A stretch of 48,294 nucleotides of DNA from an uncultured Gammaproteobacteria bacterium (GTDB lineage: Bacteria; Pseudomonadota; Gammaproteobacteria; Arenicellales; Poriferihabitantaceae): the NCBI GenBank assembly GCA_947259885.1, contig CAMYNW010000001.1, positions 212,216-260,509 on the forward strand. The letters are read 5' to 3'. A model generated the notes under the pieces. The model was given only the letters and a program-made list of their open reading frames with translations. It was not told the origin of the DNA and searched no databases. Shown here piece by piece: positions 18,924 through 27,593 of the stretch; position 1 is the first letter of the stretch; each line of letters starts with the position of its first letter. Both the position numbers and the translations under genes were made by a program.

Positions 18924-19783
18924 CCGGTCCAACCGAGTTTGGACCGAAGCACATCGAAGTGATCATGCGAGTCAATCCGGATCATCGATAGTTTATTTTT
19001 AGCGCGCCGCAGCTGGATGATTTCACCTCCTCGGAGTTCATGAACAATCAATCCATCCAGCGCCAAATTTGCATGAGTTTCCGAAGTTTTTAAAGAATCA
19101 ATTTCAACCAGGGAATTTTCATCAATGATGATAGGGCGGTTACTGAGTGTATGTGGGCATATTGGTGAAATGCTGATTACCGACAAAGTAGGATAGATGA
19201 TCGGTCCACCGGCGGATAGCGAATAGGCAGTAGATCCGGTCGGTGTTGCCACTATCAAACCATCGCTTCGTGTATGGCTTACGAAACGGCCGTCGATACG
19301 AGTTTCAAATTCAATTAGACGGCCGGTATTGCCTTTAGAGATCACCGCGTCGTTGACACATATCCCTTGAAAGACCATTTCATCATCTTTGATAACACTG
19401 GTCTGCAACAACGTGCGCTTCTCGATTGAGTAATCGCCATTGATCAACGAGTCCAAGCACTGCTCAAGTTCGCTAAGTGAGATATCCGTGAGAAATCCTA
19501 GTCTTCCCAGGTTAACCCCCACTGCAGGAACATCATGGCTCGAAAGTAAGCGTGCTGCATTGAGCATTGTACCGTCGCCTCCGACCACCATCGCAATATC
19601 TATTACAGTGTTTAATGGCTGATTTTGATCGTCAATTCTTTCCCCATCTATTTCTGCAGAAGTCGTGCTGCCAAGCAGGACTTTTAATCCATTTCTCTCC
19701 AGTACCTCGCGTACCTTCTTAAGCACAGGCGCGACGCTACTGTCTCTAAATTTGCCGAACAATCCGATCTTAGAAATATCCAC
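18920..19783 (-). CDS. nadK: NAD kinase
   Basis: The 287-residue enzyme phosphorylates NAD to NADP using ATP. The family motifs VVGGDGTMLNAARLL, VNLGRLGFLTD and ATPTGSTAYSLSAGGP are all present. The start codon is GTG with no strong ribosome site. It is the first gene of the minus-strand nadK-recN-GNAT-bamE series and is divergent from hrcA. Confidence 0.95.
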   Translation of the reverse strand: MDISKIGLFGKFRDSSVAPVLKKVREVLERNGLKVLLGSTTSAEIDGERIDDQNQPLNTVIDIAMVVGGDGTMLNAARLLSSHDVPAVGVNLGRLGFLTDISLSELEQCLDSLINGDYSIEKRTLLQTSVIKDDEMVFQGICVNDAVISKGNTGRLIEFETRIDGRFVSHTRSDGLIVATPTGSTAYSLSAGGPIIYPTLSVISISPICPHTLSNRPIIIDENSLVEIDSLKTSETHANLALDGLIVHELRGGEIIQLRRAKNKLSMIRIDSHDHFDVLRSKLGWTG

Positions 19784-19828
19784 TATGATTTCAATGAGTT
19801 AAACGGTAAATATATATCAGATTATAAG

Positions 19829-19847
19829 TATCGGTCAGCTACCGATA
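19829..19847. promoter_or_regulatory. Inverted repeat in the nadK-hrcA divergent region
   Basis: TATCGGT (19829-19835) and ACCGATA (19841-19847) form a perfect seven-base inverted repeat with a five-base spacer. The position between two divergent genes suits an operator. The regulator is unknown. It is not the canonical CIRCE element. Confidence 0.35.
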
Positions 19848-19903
19848 TACCCTAGACCCTGATGGGGCAATGAAGTATAAGCGGGTTAGGTTAAAAAACA
19901 ATC

Positions 19904-19953
19904 TTGACAGCATTGTGACATGATTGATATTTGTGGTCTTATAACGATATATA
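19904..19953 (+). promoter_or_regulatory. Candidate hrcA promoters
   Basis: A perfect TTGACA at 19904-19909 has only a weak -10 (TATTTG at 19928-19933, 18-base spacing). A second pair, TTGATA (19924-19929) and TATATA (19948-19953), is also spaced by 18. No CIRCE inverted repeat (TTAGCACTC-N9-GAGTGCTAA) was seen. Confidence 0.45.
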
Positions 19954-19991
19954 GTTCCATGTATTCACCATTCCTATGCGTTTAAACATCG

Positions 19992-21050
19992 ATGAGTGAC
20001 AAAGAAAACCTGCCACTAGGTTCCCGAGCTGAAATGGTATTAATGGGGCTGATAAGCAAATACATCAGTGATGGCAGTCCGGTAGGTTCAAGGACGTTAT
20101 CTCGGGAGACTGATTTGGCGCTTAGTCCCGCGACCATTCGTAACGTGATGTCAGATCTGGAAGAACACGGACTGATCGAAGCGCCACACACGTCAGCTGG
20201 CCGCGTGCCGACTCCTAAAGGATATCGGTTTTTTATAAACTGCCTGATGGACACGGGATCAATTAATCAAGGCGCTCTGGCCGACTATGACGATGCCTTT
20301 AGCGGAATCACGGACCCTAAGAGTATTCTTACCAGCGCAACCGAAATGCTGTCCCAGATCACGTCGTTTGCTGGAATGGTATCTACGCCCAGTAAAACAA
20401 ACATCAAGTTTCGCCAGATAGAGTTTCTTAAACTGTCACAACAGACAGTGCTGGCAATTTTGGTTACCAATGATGGTCAGGTGCAGAACCGGGTATTGTC
20501 CACCAGTAAGGAATATAGCGATAGCGAACTGGTGGAGGCTGCTAATTTTTTCAATGCCACTTATGGCGCATGGAGTCTTGATGAGGTGCGTACCGATTTG
20601 GCACGACACTTGCATGCCGATCATCGGGATATGCATCGAGAGATGCGCACCGCAATCAGAATGGCGGGAGAATTATTTGAGAATGAAACAGATGCTGAAT
20701 TAGAGTCGGTGCTGGTGAGTGGGGAGAATAATCTTTTGGCGGTGCCAGACTTCTCTGAGCTCGAAAAAATTAAACAACTTTTTGATACCTTCAAAACTAA
20801 ACAGGTGCTATACGACCTTTTACAGAAAAGCATGACGACTTCTGGAGTGCAGATTTTTATCGGTGAGGAGTCTGGCTATAAAATTTTGGAAGACTGCAGC
20901 GTGATTGCGGCTCCATACGAGGTGGACAGTACGCGGGTCGGGGTGCTTGGGGTGATCGGACCCACCCGGATGCAATACGAAGAGGTCATTTCGGCAGTTG
21001 ATATTACCGCCAGACTTCTCGGTAGCGCCCTAAGCAACAGCGCCCACTGA
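19992..21050 (+). CDS. hrcA: Heat-inducible transcription repressor HrcA
   Basis: The 352-residue repressor normally binds CIRCE operators of chaperone genes and needs GroEL to stay active. The N-terminal winged helix is clear: SPATIRNVMSDLEEHGLI followed by PHTSAGRVPTPKGYRFF. A GAF-like domain and a C-terminal segment with GPTRMQYEEVI follow. The usual partner genes grpE, dnaK and dnaJ are not downstream; a DUF1285 gene follows after 30 bases. No CIRCE is visible in its own promoter region. Confidence 0.93.
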   Translation: MSDKENLPLGSRAEMVLMGLISKYISDGSPVGSRTLSRETDLALSPATIRNVMSDLEEHGLIEAPHTSAGRVPTPKGYRFFINCLMDTGSINQGALADYDDAFSGITDPKSILTSATEMLSQITSFAGMVSTPSKTNIKFRQIEFLKLSQQTVLAILVTNDGQVQNRVLSTSKEYSDSELVEAANFFNATYGAWSLDEVRTDLARHLHADHRDMHREMRTAIRMAGELFENETDAELESVLVSGENNLLAVPDFSELEKIKQLFDTFKTKQVLYDLLQKSMTTSGVQIFIGEESGYKILEDCSVIAAPYEVDSTRVGVLGVIGPTRMQYEEVISAVDITARLLGSALSNSAH

Positions 21051-21080
21051 ATTTTCGACCCTGATTCAGGATTTCCCTGT

Positions 21081-21617
21081 ATGAGCAATCTCGGTCAATT
21101 ATTTGACCAGCTCAGCGCATTCGAACGCCCACCTGTGGAGAACTGGCGCCCGGACAAAACCGTTGAATTCGACCTTCGGATCAGCGCAAATGGAGAATGG
21201 ATTCACGAGGGTGGAATCATCCCCAGGAAAAGACTGGTCAAGCTATTTTCTACGGTATTGGTATTACGGGATGGTCAATTCTACCTGGTAACACCCCATG
21301 TGAAATACCGCATTCAAGTCGATGAAGCGCCGTTTATGGCGGTAGAGTTGCGTATCGAGGGGTGTGGTCAATCACAGGAGATATATTTTCGTACCAATAT
21401 GGATGAAGTGGTAATGGCGAATGCGGATCATCCATTATCTGTCACCTTCAACCCACAAAACGGACAGCCACAACCGTTGGTTGAAGTTCGAGATGGACTC
21501 TGCGCTAAGTTGACTCGTTCGGTATATTATGAACTCGCGCAGCTTAGCGCGAAGTTCCAAGGCGATCAGACTGCTCCTGGCGTATACAGCGGTGGCATTT
21601 TCTTTGAAATGGTCTAA
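21081..21617 (+). CDS. DUF1285 domain protein
   Basis: The 178-residue product contains the DUF1285 pattern: an opening PPVENWRPDKTVEFDLRI, then ANGEWIHEGGIIPRKRLVKLFSTVL and FYLVTPHVKYRIQVDEAPF. Function is unknown; the fold is a small two-domain all-beta/alpha protein in solved members. A CAGGA ribosome site precedes the ATG. It follows hrcA closely and may be co-transcribed. Confidence 0.85.
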   Translation: MSNLGQLFDQLSAFERPPVENWRPDKTVEFDLRISANGEWIHEGGIIPRKRLVKLFSTVLVLRDGQFYLVTPHVKYRIQVDEAPFMAVELRIEGCGQSQEIYFRTNMDEVVMANADHPLSVTFNPQNGQPQPLVEVRDGLCAKLTRSVYYELAQLSAKFQGDQTAPGVYSGGIFFEMV

Positions 21618-21754
21618 TCACCTCTGGATATTCGGCCTCAAATCGACGATCATTCCACTTAGTTAAGTGAGCGTATCATTCAGTTTCCGAGTCTCGCAAA
21701 TCAATTTTGCGAAGCAGCCGGAAACGCTAACAGAGTAGACTGGAGCAATAACTC

Positions 21755-23581
21755 ATGAGCTGGCAAAAACAAATACTTAGAGTCGACCTGAGTGCAGGGA
21801 CCGCGGTGACCGAACCACTCAATTTGGAATGGGCTGATCAGTACCTCGGAAGTCGTGGTCTGGCAACCAAATATCTCTGGGAAGAAATGGATCCCGCAGC
21901 CGACCCGCTAGGTCCAGATAACGTATTAATATTTGCAACCGGCCCTTTAACAGGAACCATGGCGTCCACAAGCGGCCGATACGCAGTAGTAACCAAAGGT
22001 CCGCTCACTGGTGCAATCGCCGCATCGAATTCGGGCGGAAAGTTTGGTGCCGAGCTCAAATATGCCGGTTATGACATGGTGATCATCACCGGCCGGTCAG
22101 AAAAGCCCGTTTACCTGTCGATACGCGACGATAGAGCTGAATTATTACTGGCCGATGAAATCTGGGGCAAGACAGTGTGGGAGACTGATGAATGGATTCA
22201 TAAGCAGGTGCAGGATCCTCAGATTAAGGTGGCCGCGATCGGTGTTGCTGGGGAGCGAGGCTCTCGATTTGCCTGTGTGGTCAATGATCTGCATCGTGCC
22301 GCTGGGCGCTCCGGTGTCGGGGCGGTCATGGGCAGCAAGAATCTGAAGGCCATTGCTGCTCGTGGGACAGTGGGGGTAACGGAAGATAATTCCGATGCCT
22401 TTATGAAAGTTGTAAAATCAGTGAATGCTGAGCTGCACGGTAGCAGTGCTCGTCGTGGCCTGATGCGCTATGGTACCCATGCCATGATGGACAGCATGCA
22501 GGAATTCGGCGGATTGCCCACTGAAAATTTTCGAAAAGTTTCATTCGATGGTGAGGAAAAAATAAATCACAAAGCTGTGACGATTAAGAATAGAAACGGC
22601 CACAAGAATCTTATACGCAATGCCGCCTGTTTCGGTTGCACAATAGGCTGTGGTCGATTGGCGAAAATCGACCCTAATCATTTCAGTGTGAAGGACCGCC
22701 CGGAGTACTGGAATGCATCAGGCGGCCTCGAATATGAAACTGCATTCGCTTTCGGGCCCGTTGTACGTGTGGATGATCTGGATGCGATGACCTTTGCCGG
22801 CTTTATGATGAATGAGCACGGTATGGATCCAATTTCGTTCGGGGTTACACTGGCGGCCGCAATGGAACTCTACGAGATTGGTGCGATTACCAAGGAGCAG
22901 ACCGATGGCATTGATCTCAGCTTCGGCAGCGCCGAAGCACTTGTAGTGATGTCGGAGAAGACTGGAATTCAGGAGGGTTTCGGAAAAGATCTAGGGCTTG
23001 GTTCGAAGCTTCTATGTGAGAAGTATGGTCATCCTGAGCTCGCCATGGTGGCTAAGGGTCAGGAATTTGCCGGCTATGACGCTCGTGCTATGCAAGGCAT
23101 GGGGCTTGGCTATGCGACCAGTAATCGCGGCGCCTGTCACTTGCGCCACGACACCTTCGAACAGGATATGGCGGATCCTGGCACTAAGGGTAAGGCTGAA
23201 GCAGTTAAGACTTCACAGGATTTCGTATCAATGGTCGATTCCACCGGGCTTTGCTTGTTCACTACCGCCGTCTGGGGCTACGAACACTTTGCAGATATGA
23301 TCAACGCTACCTGCCCGGGTGACTGGGACGCCGAGCGAATTCGCCAGACTGGTGAACGAGTCTGGAACTTGGAGCGACTGTTTAACAACGCCGCAGGTCT
23401 TACTAGCGCGAATGACACGCTTCCACCCCGCATGCTCAAAGATCCAGTCCCAAGCGGATTCGCCAAAGGTGGAGTGTGCGAACTGAACGTTCTGGTTCCC
23501 GAATACTATAGCTTACGCGGCTGGGATGAAGGCGGCCATCCCACTACTGAAAAACTTTCTGCATTGGGGATAAGTTCGTAA
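21755..23581 (+). CDS. Aldehyde:ferredoxin oxidoreductase family, tungstopterin type
   Basis: The 608-residue protein matches the AOR family over its full length. The N-terminal pterin-binding part has GSRGLATKYLW, FATGPLTGT and SGRYAVVTKGPLTG. The 4Fe-4S ligands are C292, C295, C299 and C500, the same spacing class as in Pyrococcus AOR. Such enzymes oxidise aldehydes to acids, or the reverse, with a tungsten bis-pterin and ferredoxin. No small ferredoxin subunit or flavoprotein partner is adjacent, so its electron acceptor is unknown. GGAG precedes the ATG. The gene is preceded by a 137-base gap. Confidence 0.9.
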   Translation: MSWQKQILRVDLSAGTAVTEPLNLEWADQYLGSRGLATKYLWEEMDPAADPLGPDNVLIFATGPLTGTMASTSGRYAVVTKGPLTGAIAASNSGGKFGAELKYAGYDMVIITGRSEKPVYLSIRDDRAELLLADEIWGKTVWETDEWIHKQVQDPQIKVAAIGVAGERGSRFACVVNDLHRAAGRSGVGAVMGSKNLKAIAARGTVGVTEDNSDAFMKVVKSVNAELHGSSARRGLMRYGTHAMMDSMQEFGGLPTENFRKVSFDGEEKINHKAVTIKNRNGHKNLIRNAACFGCTIGCGRLAKIDPNHFSVKDRPEYWNASGGLEYETAFAFGPVVRVDDLDAMTFAGFMMNEHGMDPISFGVTLAAAMELYEIGAITKEQTDGIDLSFGSAEALVVMSEKTGIQEGFGKDLGLGSKLLCEKYGHPELAMVAKGQEFAGYDARAMQGMGLGYATSNRGACHLRHDTFEQDMADPGTKGKAEAVKTSQDFVSMVDSTGLCLFTTAVWGYEHFADMINATCPGDWDAERIRQTGERVWNLERLFNNAAGLTSANDTLPPRMLKDPVPSGFAKGGVCELNVLVPEYYSLRGWDEGGHPTTEKLSALGISS

Positions 23582-23589
23582 AACTTAAA

Positions 23590-23630
23590 GTCGTCCTGAT
23601 CCTGGATCAAATTCGGGATGACGTTTTGTT
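23590..23630 (+). terminator. Probable terminator after the AOR gene
   Basis: GTCGTCCTGA (23590-23599) pairs with TCGGGATGAC (23613-23622) over ten positions including two G-T pairs, followed by GTTTTGTT. It lies nine bases after the AOR stop. Confidence 0.6.
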
Positions 23631-23636
23631 GACCGG

Positions 23637-23665
23637 GGATGACTTAACGACCGCCCTCGTCATCC
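23637..23665. repeat. Palindromic intergenic repeat, GGATGAC/GTCATCC type
   Basis: GGATGAC (23637-23643) and GTCATCC (23659-23665) are a perfect inverted pair. The same heptamer also appears in the preceding terminator hairpin, and another small stem (CCGGG/CCCGG) follows before 23730. The cluster resembles dispersed palindromic elements between convergent genes. Confidence 0.4.
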
Positions 23666-23730
23666 TGAGGAAAATCAGGGGCTCTGGCAGATTAACGGGA
23701 CCCCGGGTTGCAGCCCGGCATGAGGCGCTC

Positions 23731-25392
23731 TCACTCGAGCACCGTCGCCATTCCCTCACCTCTTGGATCAGAAGCGGCGGATACCGCCCCGTTTTTCTTG
23801 TCGATAACTATTGCTTGCATATTGCCCCATGTGCGACCACGGGGTTCAAGTTTATGTCCCTTTACATATAGCCGAACAATTTGCTTTGGCGTCAAAGCAT
23901 CAGGTTCATACTGAATGTGATCAGGCAGGTACTGATGATGAATACGGGTTGTGCTCACGATCTCTTCGGCACTTGCGCCTTGGTTGAACGCGAGAGACGC
24001 TAGCAGCACCATTGAGATAATGCGGCTACCACCTGGTGTGCCTAGCACTGCAATTCTGTCCTCGGTCTCGAGAAACGTTGGGCTCATGCTCGACAGCATA
24101 CGTTTGCCTGGTTCAATTGCATTTGCTTCGGCGCCTACCAGGCCGTATACATTTGGAACGCCAGGTTTGGCTGAGAAATCATCCATTTCGTCGTTCAGCA
24201 ACACCCCGGTACCGGGCGCAACAAACGCGGAGCCAAATGGGTAGTTGATGGAAAGCGTCGCGGCGACTCGATTACCGGAATCATCAACTACCGAAAAGTG
24301 GGTTGTGTCTGTACTCTCTGCCACTTCATCGGTAGCTGAAGGTAATTCGCTACTTGGGGTGGCGTGCGCCATATCAACTGATTGACTAAGTGCTTCGGCA
24401 TGGTCGAGGCTAAGCAGGCGTTCAGTCGGCACTTCAACATAGTCACTATCGCCCATGTATTCCGCACGATCACGGTAGGCGCGCCGCATCGCTTCCACTA
24501 CAAGATGTTTAGCGGTGATGTTGTCCTCTGCGTCGAGGTCATAGTGCGAGAGAATATTCAAGGCGATGGACATCACCAACCCGCCAGAAGAGGGCAACGC
24601 GGCTGAAGTAAGCGTCATGTCACCATATTGAGATTGGACGGGTTTGCGTATTTTGACACGGTACTGCGCTAAGTCGTCCAATGTCCACAAGCCGCCGGCC
24701 TGCTGTACACCTTTGGCCAATGCCTCGGCAACCTTACCCCGATAGAATCCATCGAACCCTTTTTCTGCAATAAGACGAAGAGTAGCTGCCAGATCATTCT
24801 GAACAAGGGTCCATCCAATTTCGGGAACCTGACCATTGTTGAGAAAAATCGTGGCAGCGGCTGGCGATTTCTTAATCGCATCGTGGCGAAAATTCATCAG
24901 TCGATGGTAATGCTCGCCAACCGCAAAACCCTGTTCTGCATATTCAATAGCCGGTGCCAAACTGACTTCTAAGGGCAATTCACCGTAAAGACTCGAAAGC
25001 CACACCAGCGCTGCTGGTTCTCCTGGGATACCGGCTGCCAAAGGACCATCCACAGAACTCCCTGGTACGACCTTCCCGGCTTCATCAATATACATGTCAC
25101 GACTGGCCGCATTGGGCGCTTTTTCCCGGCCGTCCAGCATAATGTCCTTACCGGTACTCGCGTCATGCAGCAGCCAGAATCCACCGCCACCCAAGCCTGA
25201 ACCCGCGGGTTCGACCACGGCTAGGGCTGCAGTTATCGCAACTGCTGCGTCGAATGCATTTCCGCCTTGCTGTAGAATTCTAGTGCCAGCCTCGGTGGCG
25301 AGTGGGTGAGCGCTGGCGACACCCGACGCGGCGCCGGCAAGACGGGAAAACAACAACAAAGTGAACAGAATAAAACGGGTAAGGGTCATCAT
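23731..25392 (-). CDS. ggt: Gamma-glutamyltranspeptidase
   Basis: The 553-residue periplasmic N-terminal nucleophile hydrolase cleaves the gamma-glutamyl bond of glutathione and related compounds. A signal peptide ends near AGAAS (residue 23). The self-processing site is before the threonine in DTTHFSVVDD, which becomes the nucleophile of the small subunit. The large-subunit motif GGNAFDAAVA and the small-subunit GKRMLSSMSPT are intact. Length is normal. It is convergent with the AOR gene; orn lies just upstream on the same strand. Confidence 0.93.
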   Translation of the reverse strand: MMTLTRFILFTLLLFSRLAGAASGVASAHPLATEAGTRILQQGGNAFDAAVAITAALAVVEPAGSGLGGGGFWLLHDASTGKDIMLDGREKAPNAASRDMYIDEAGKVVPGSSVDGPLAAGIPGEPAALVWLSSLYGELPLEVSLAPAIEYAEQGFAVGEHYHRLMNFRHDAIKKSPAAATIFLNNGQVPEIGWTLVQNDLAATLRLIAEKGFDGFYRGKVAEALAKGVQQAGGLWTLDDLAQYRVKIRKPVQSQYGDMTLTSAALPSSGGLVMSIALNILSHYDLDAEDNITAKHLVVEAMRRAYRDRAEYMGDSDYVEVPTERLLSLDHAEALSQSVDMAHATPSSELPSATDEVAESTDTTHFSVVDDSGNRVAATLSINYPFGSAFVAPGTGVLLNDEMDDFSAKPGVPNVYGLVGAEANAIEPGKRMLSSMSPTFLETEDRIAVLGTPGGSRIISMVLLASLAFNQGASAEEIVSTTRIHHQYLPDHIQYEPDALTPKQIVRLYVKGHKLEPRGRTWGNMQAIVIDKKNGAVSAASDPRGEGMATVLE

Positions 25393-25411
25393 AGTTCATA
25401 CCGTCATGATG

Positions 25412-25963
25412 TTACTGAGGCATCGGAGCGTGGATAAAATGTCTGCGGTAGTACTTGAGTTCTTCGATGGATTCGCGAATATCGTCCAGAGCTTTATGTG
25501 TATTTTGTTTTTTAAATCCGCCCAACAGGTCTGGTCGCCATCGAGTGACCAGTTCTTTGATTGAGCTTACATCCAAATTGCGATAATGCAAATAGGATTC
25601 AAGCCTAGGCATGTAACGAGCCAGAAAGCGTCTATCCTGACAGATCGAGTTGCCACAAAGCGGAGAATGGTTTCCTGGAACAAATTTTCGAATAAATTCC
25701 AAGGTTTGTGTCTCAGCTTCCGCAGTAACTATTTTTGAATATTTAACTCTATTGACCAAACCACTTTCAGTGTGGGTGCGGGTATTCCATTCGTCCATGG
25801 CAGCAAGCCGTTGTAAAGGCTGTTTGATAGCGATGACCGGTCCTTCTTCAAGGGGGTTCAGTTGTGCATCGGTAACGATGGTAGCGATCTCAATGATGAC
25901 ATCATTCTCAGGTGATAGTCCGGTCATTTCAAGATCGATCCAGACCAGGTTTTGAGGGTGCAT
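25412..25963 (-). CDS. orn: Oligoribonuclease
   Basis: The 183-residue DEDDh-family 3'-5' exonuclease degrades dinucleotides, including pGpG from cyclic di-GMP turnover. The first motif is WIDLEMTGL, and the last is the [14 protein letters not shown] segment with the catalytic histidine and aspartate. Length equals the family norm (about 180). Confidence 0.96.
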   Translation of the reverse strand: MHPQNLVWIDLEMTGLSPENDVIIEIATIVTDAQLNPLEEGPVIAIKQPLQRLAAMDEWNTRTHTESGLVNRVKYSKIVTAEAETQTLEFIRKFVPGNHSPLCGNSICQDRRFLARYMPRLESYLHYRNLDVSSIKELVTRWRPDLLGGFKKQNTHKALDDIRESIEELKYYRRHFIHAPMPQ

Positions 25964-26022
25964 AGTGATTAATTATCCGTTGTTAATGATGTGATGGCAG
26001 GACCGCCCGATTTAGGGCTTGG

Positions 26023-26787
26023 CTAAGACACCTGACGTTTTAATTGTGCGGCCAAAGTCACCAATGCCGCTGCGGCTGTTTCAGTTCGAAGAATAAGATC
26101 ACTCGCACACAGGGACTCGGTACCTGGATGCGCAGACAAAAGCGCTTGTTCTGCTTCACTGAATCCTCCTTCGGGGCCTGTCATGAGAAGGATATGATCC
26201 ACAGAGGACATTATGCCTTGTGCGATCTGATAAATCGACTCACCATGCTGGTCTCCATAAAGAACAAGAGTCCGCCGATCCGAATCTTGTAACAACGACC
26301 CGACTGTCATGGAGGGTTTTACTTCAGGCAGATACAGCTGCCGGGTCTGTTTACATGCGCTATGTATGATTCGCAGCCAGCGGTCGCGCATTTTATCCTG
26401 GAACCGAACTACACTGAAATCACAGTCGAGTGGTACAAAGGTATTCACACCGAGTTGTGTGGCCATATCCAGCAATATACTTTGACGTTCGCCTTTTGGC
26501 ATAGCCGTTGCCAGGGTTAGTCTGACTTTAGAGGCGGGTCTTTGAACGGTGTTCAGAAGTCTGGCAACCACCGACTTCGGCTTTGATTCGACAGAAGTGA
26601 TAATCGCTTCACCCAGTAGACCAGTTCCGTTAGTCACATGGATCGGGTTGCCTACCCGCAATCGTCTGACCTTAATTGCGTGAGCTGCTTCAGGAGTTGG
26701 CAGGCTGACATTTTCCTGTCCGGCTTCGAGTGACTCAACAATGAAAAGCGGTGGAATCTTAGGCTCTTTCTGTTGTGCAGTTTTCAT
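26023..26787 (-). CDS. rsmE: 16S rRNA (uracil-1498-N3) methyltransferase
   Basis: The 254-residue SPOUT-fold methyltransferase uses SAM to methylate U1498 of 16S rRNA. The C-terminal knot contains LLMTGPEGGFSEAEQALL and the terminal LRTETAAAALVTL. The N-terminal PUA-like part has the pattern HAIKVRRLRVG. Its start overlaps the rsmJ stop by four bases (ATGA), so both rRNA methyltransferases are translated from one mRNA. Confidence 0.94.
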   Translation of the reverse strand: MKTAQQKEPKIPPLFIVESLEAGQENVSLPTPEAAHAIKVRRLRVGNPIHVTNGTGLLGEAIITSVESKPKSVVARLLNTVQRPASKVRLTLATAMPKGERQSILLDMATQLGVNTFVPLDCDFSVVRFQDKMRDRWLRIIHSACKQTRQLYLPEVKPSMTVGSLLQDSDRRTLVLYGDQHGESIYQIAQGIMSSVDHILLMTGPEGGFSEAEQALLSAHPGTESLCASDLILRTETAAAALVTLAAQLKRQVS

Positions 26788-27515
26788 GAAGAAGTGGGAT
26801 ATATATCGAAACGCACCAGTTTACTCTCGGTAGAGCCGGTTTTACCGGGCAATAAAGGGGCCGCATAATGCGGACGTTTGACCACCACTCTGCGACTTGC
26901 GCTACGTAGCGCGAGCTTCAGTAATGCAACATGATCCTGTTGGTCCCCAGCCGACATTGCCTGAAGTAACTTTAGTGGTTTTTTTGGTGCGGCGGAGCCC
27001 GGTCGGGGAGGGTACATGGGATCGATGTAAATTACTTCGGCAGCAGAATTCATCTTCTCAAGATACTCGATGCTATTACCCTGGAGCCACGAAAGGTTTT
27101 TAGTAATTTTATCGTTATCACATCTATTTAATGCATTTTTAACTAAAGCATGCACCACCGGTTGTTGTTCCACCGCAACTACCGGTATTTCGTGTGCAGC
27201 GATGTGTGCCGCGTCGATGCCCCATCCGCCCGTGCAATCAACAACCAAGTTGGCGCGATGGCCAATCGCTCGCATTAAAGGATCAATGCCCTGGTTCTGC
27301 CGTCGCGCTGAAATCTCCGGGTAATATGGCCGTCGCCGATCAGCCTCACAATCGATTAGTCCAAGTCTAGATTGGTGATCAAAAATTAGAAGAAATCGGC
27401 ACGTCAAGTCGGTGCTGGGCGATACCGGTGCTATCCCCAGATCTTGAATAAGCTGCTGACAAGCGTGTTCATGTTCGGGATCAAGTAACAGGTTAAATGC
27501 GTCAAGAGATAACAA
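26784..27515 (-). CDS. rsmJ: 16S rRNA (guanine-1516-N2) methyltransferase
   Basis: The 243-residue Rossmann-fold methyltransferase acts on G1516 of 16S rRNA. The SAM motif is VVDCTGGWGIDAAHIA. The catalytic segment YIDPMYPPRPGSAAPKK and the C-terminal RVVVKRPHYAAPL are typical of the RsmJ/YhiQ family. The apparent start is TTG at 27515. The promoter region is shared with the divergent fabI. Confidence 0.92.
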   Translation of the reverse strand: MLSLDAFNLLLDPEHEHACQQLIQDLGIAPVSPSTDLTCRFLLIFDHQSRLGLIDCEADRRRPYYPEISARRQNQGIDPLMRAIGHRANLVVDCTGGWGIDAAHIAAHEIPVVAVEQQPVVHALVKNALNRCDNDKITKNLSWLQGNSIEYLEKMNSAAEVIYIDPMYPPRPGSAAPKKPLKLLQAMSAGDQQDHVALLKLALRSASRRVVVKRPHYAAPLLPGKTGSTESKLVRFDIYPTSS

Positions 27516-27536
27516 AAGCTGAATCTATATATTTAG

Positions 27537-27569
27537 AGTTGGGCAGGTATAATATCCTGCCCGTCAACT
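27537..27569. promoter_or_regulatory. Palindrome around the fabI -10 box, possible operator
   Basis: GGGCAGG (27541-27547) and CCTGCCC (27556-27562) flank TATAATAT exactly; TATAAT at 27548-27553 reads as the -10 box. The symmetry extends to AGTT (27537-27540) and AACT (27566-27569) around a two-base insertion. No good -35 is visible. The arrangement suits a repressor or activator site controlling fabI, or the divergent rsmJ-rsmE. Confidence 0.5.
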
Positions 27570-27593
27570 ATCATCATACCAACGAGGTTATTT

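Noticed and set aside
19784..19991. CIRCE operator of hrcA
   Set aside because: Scanned for TTAGCACTC and GAGTGCTAA with nine-base spacing; only an unrelated 7-5-7 palindrome was found.
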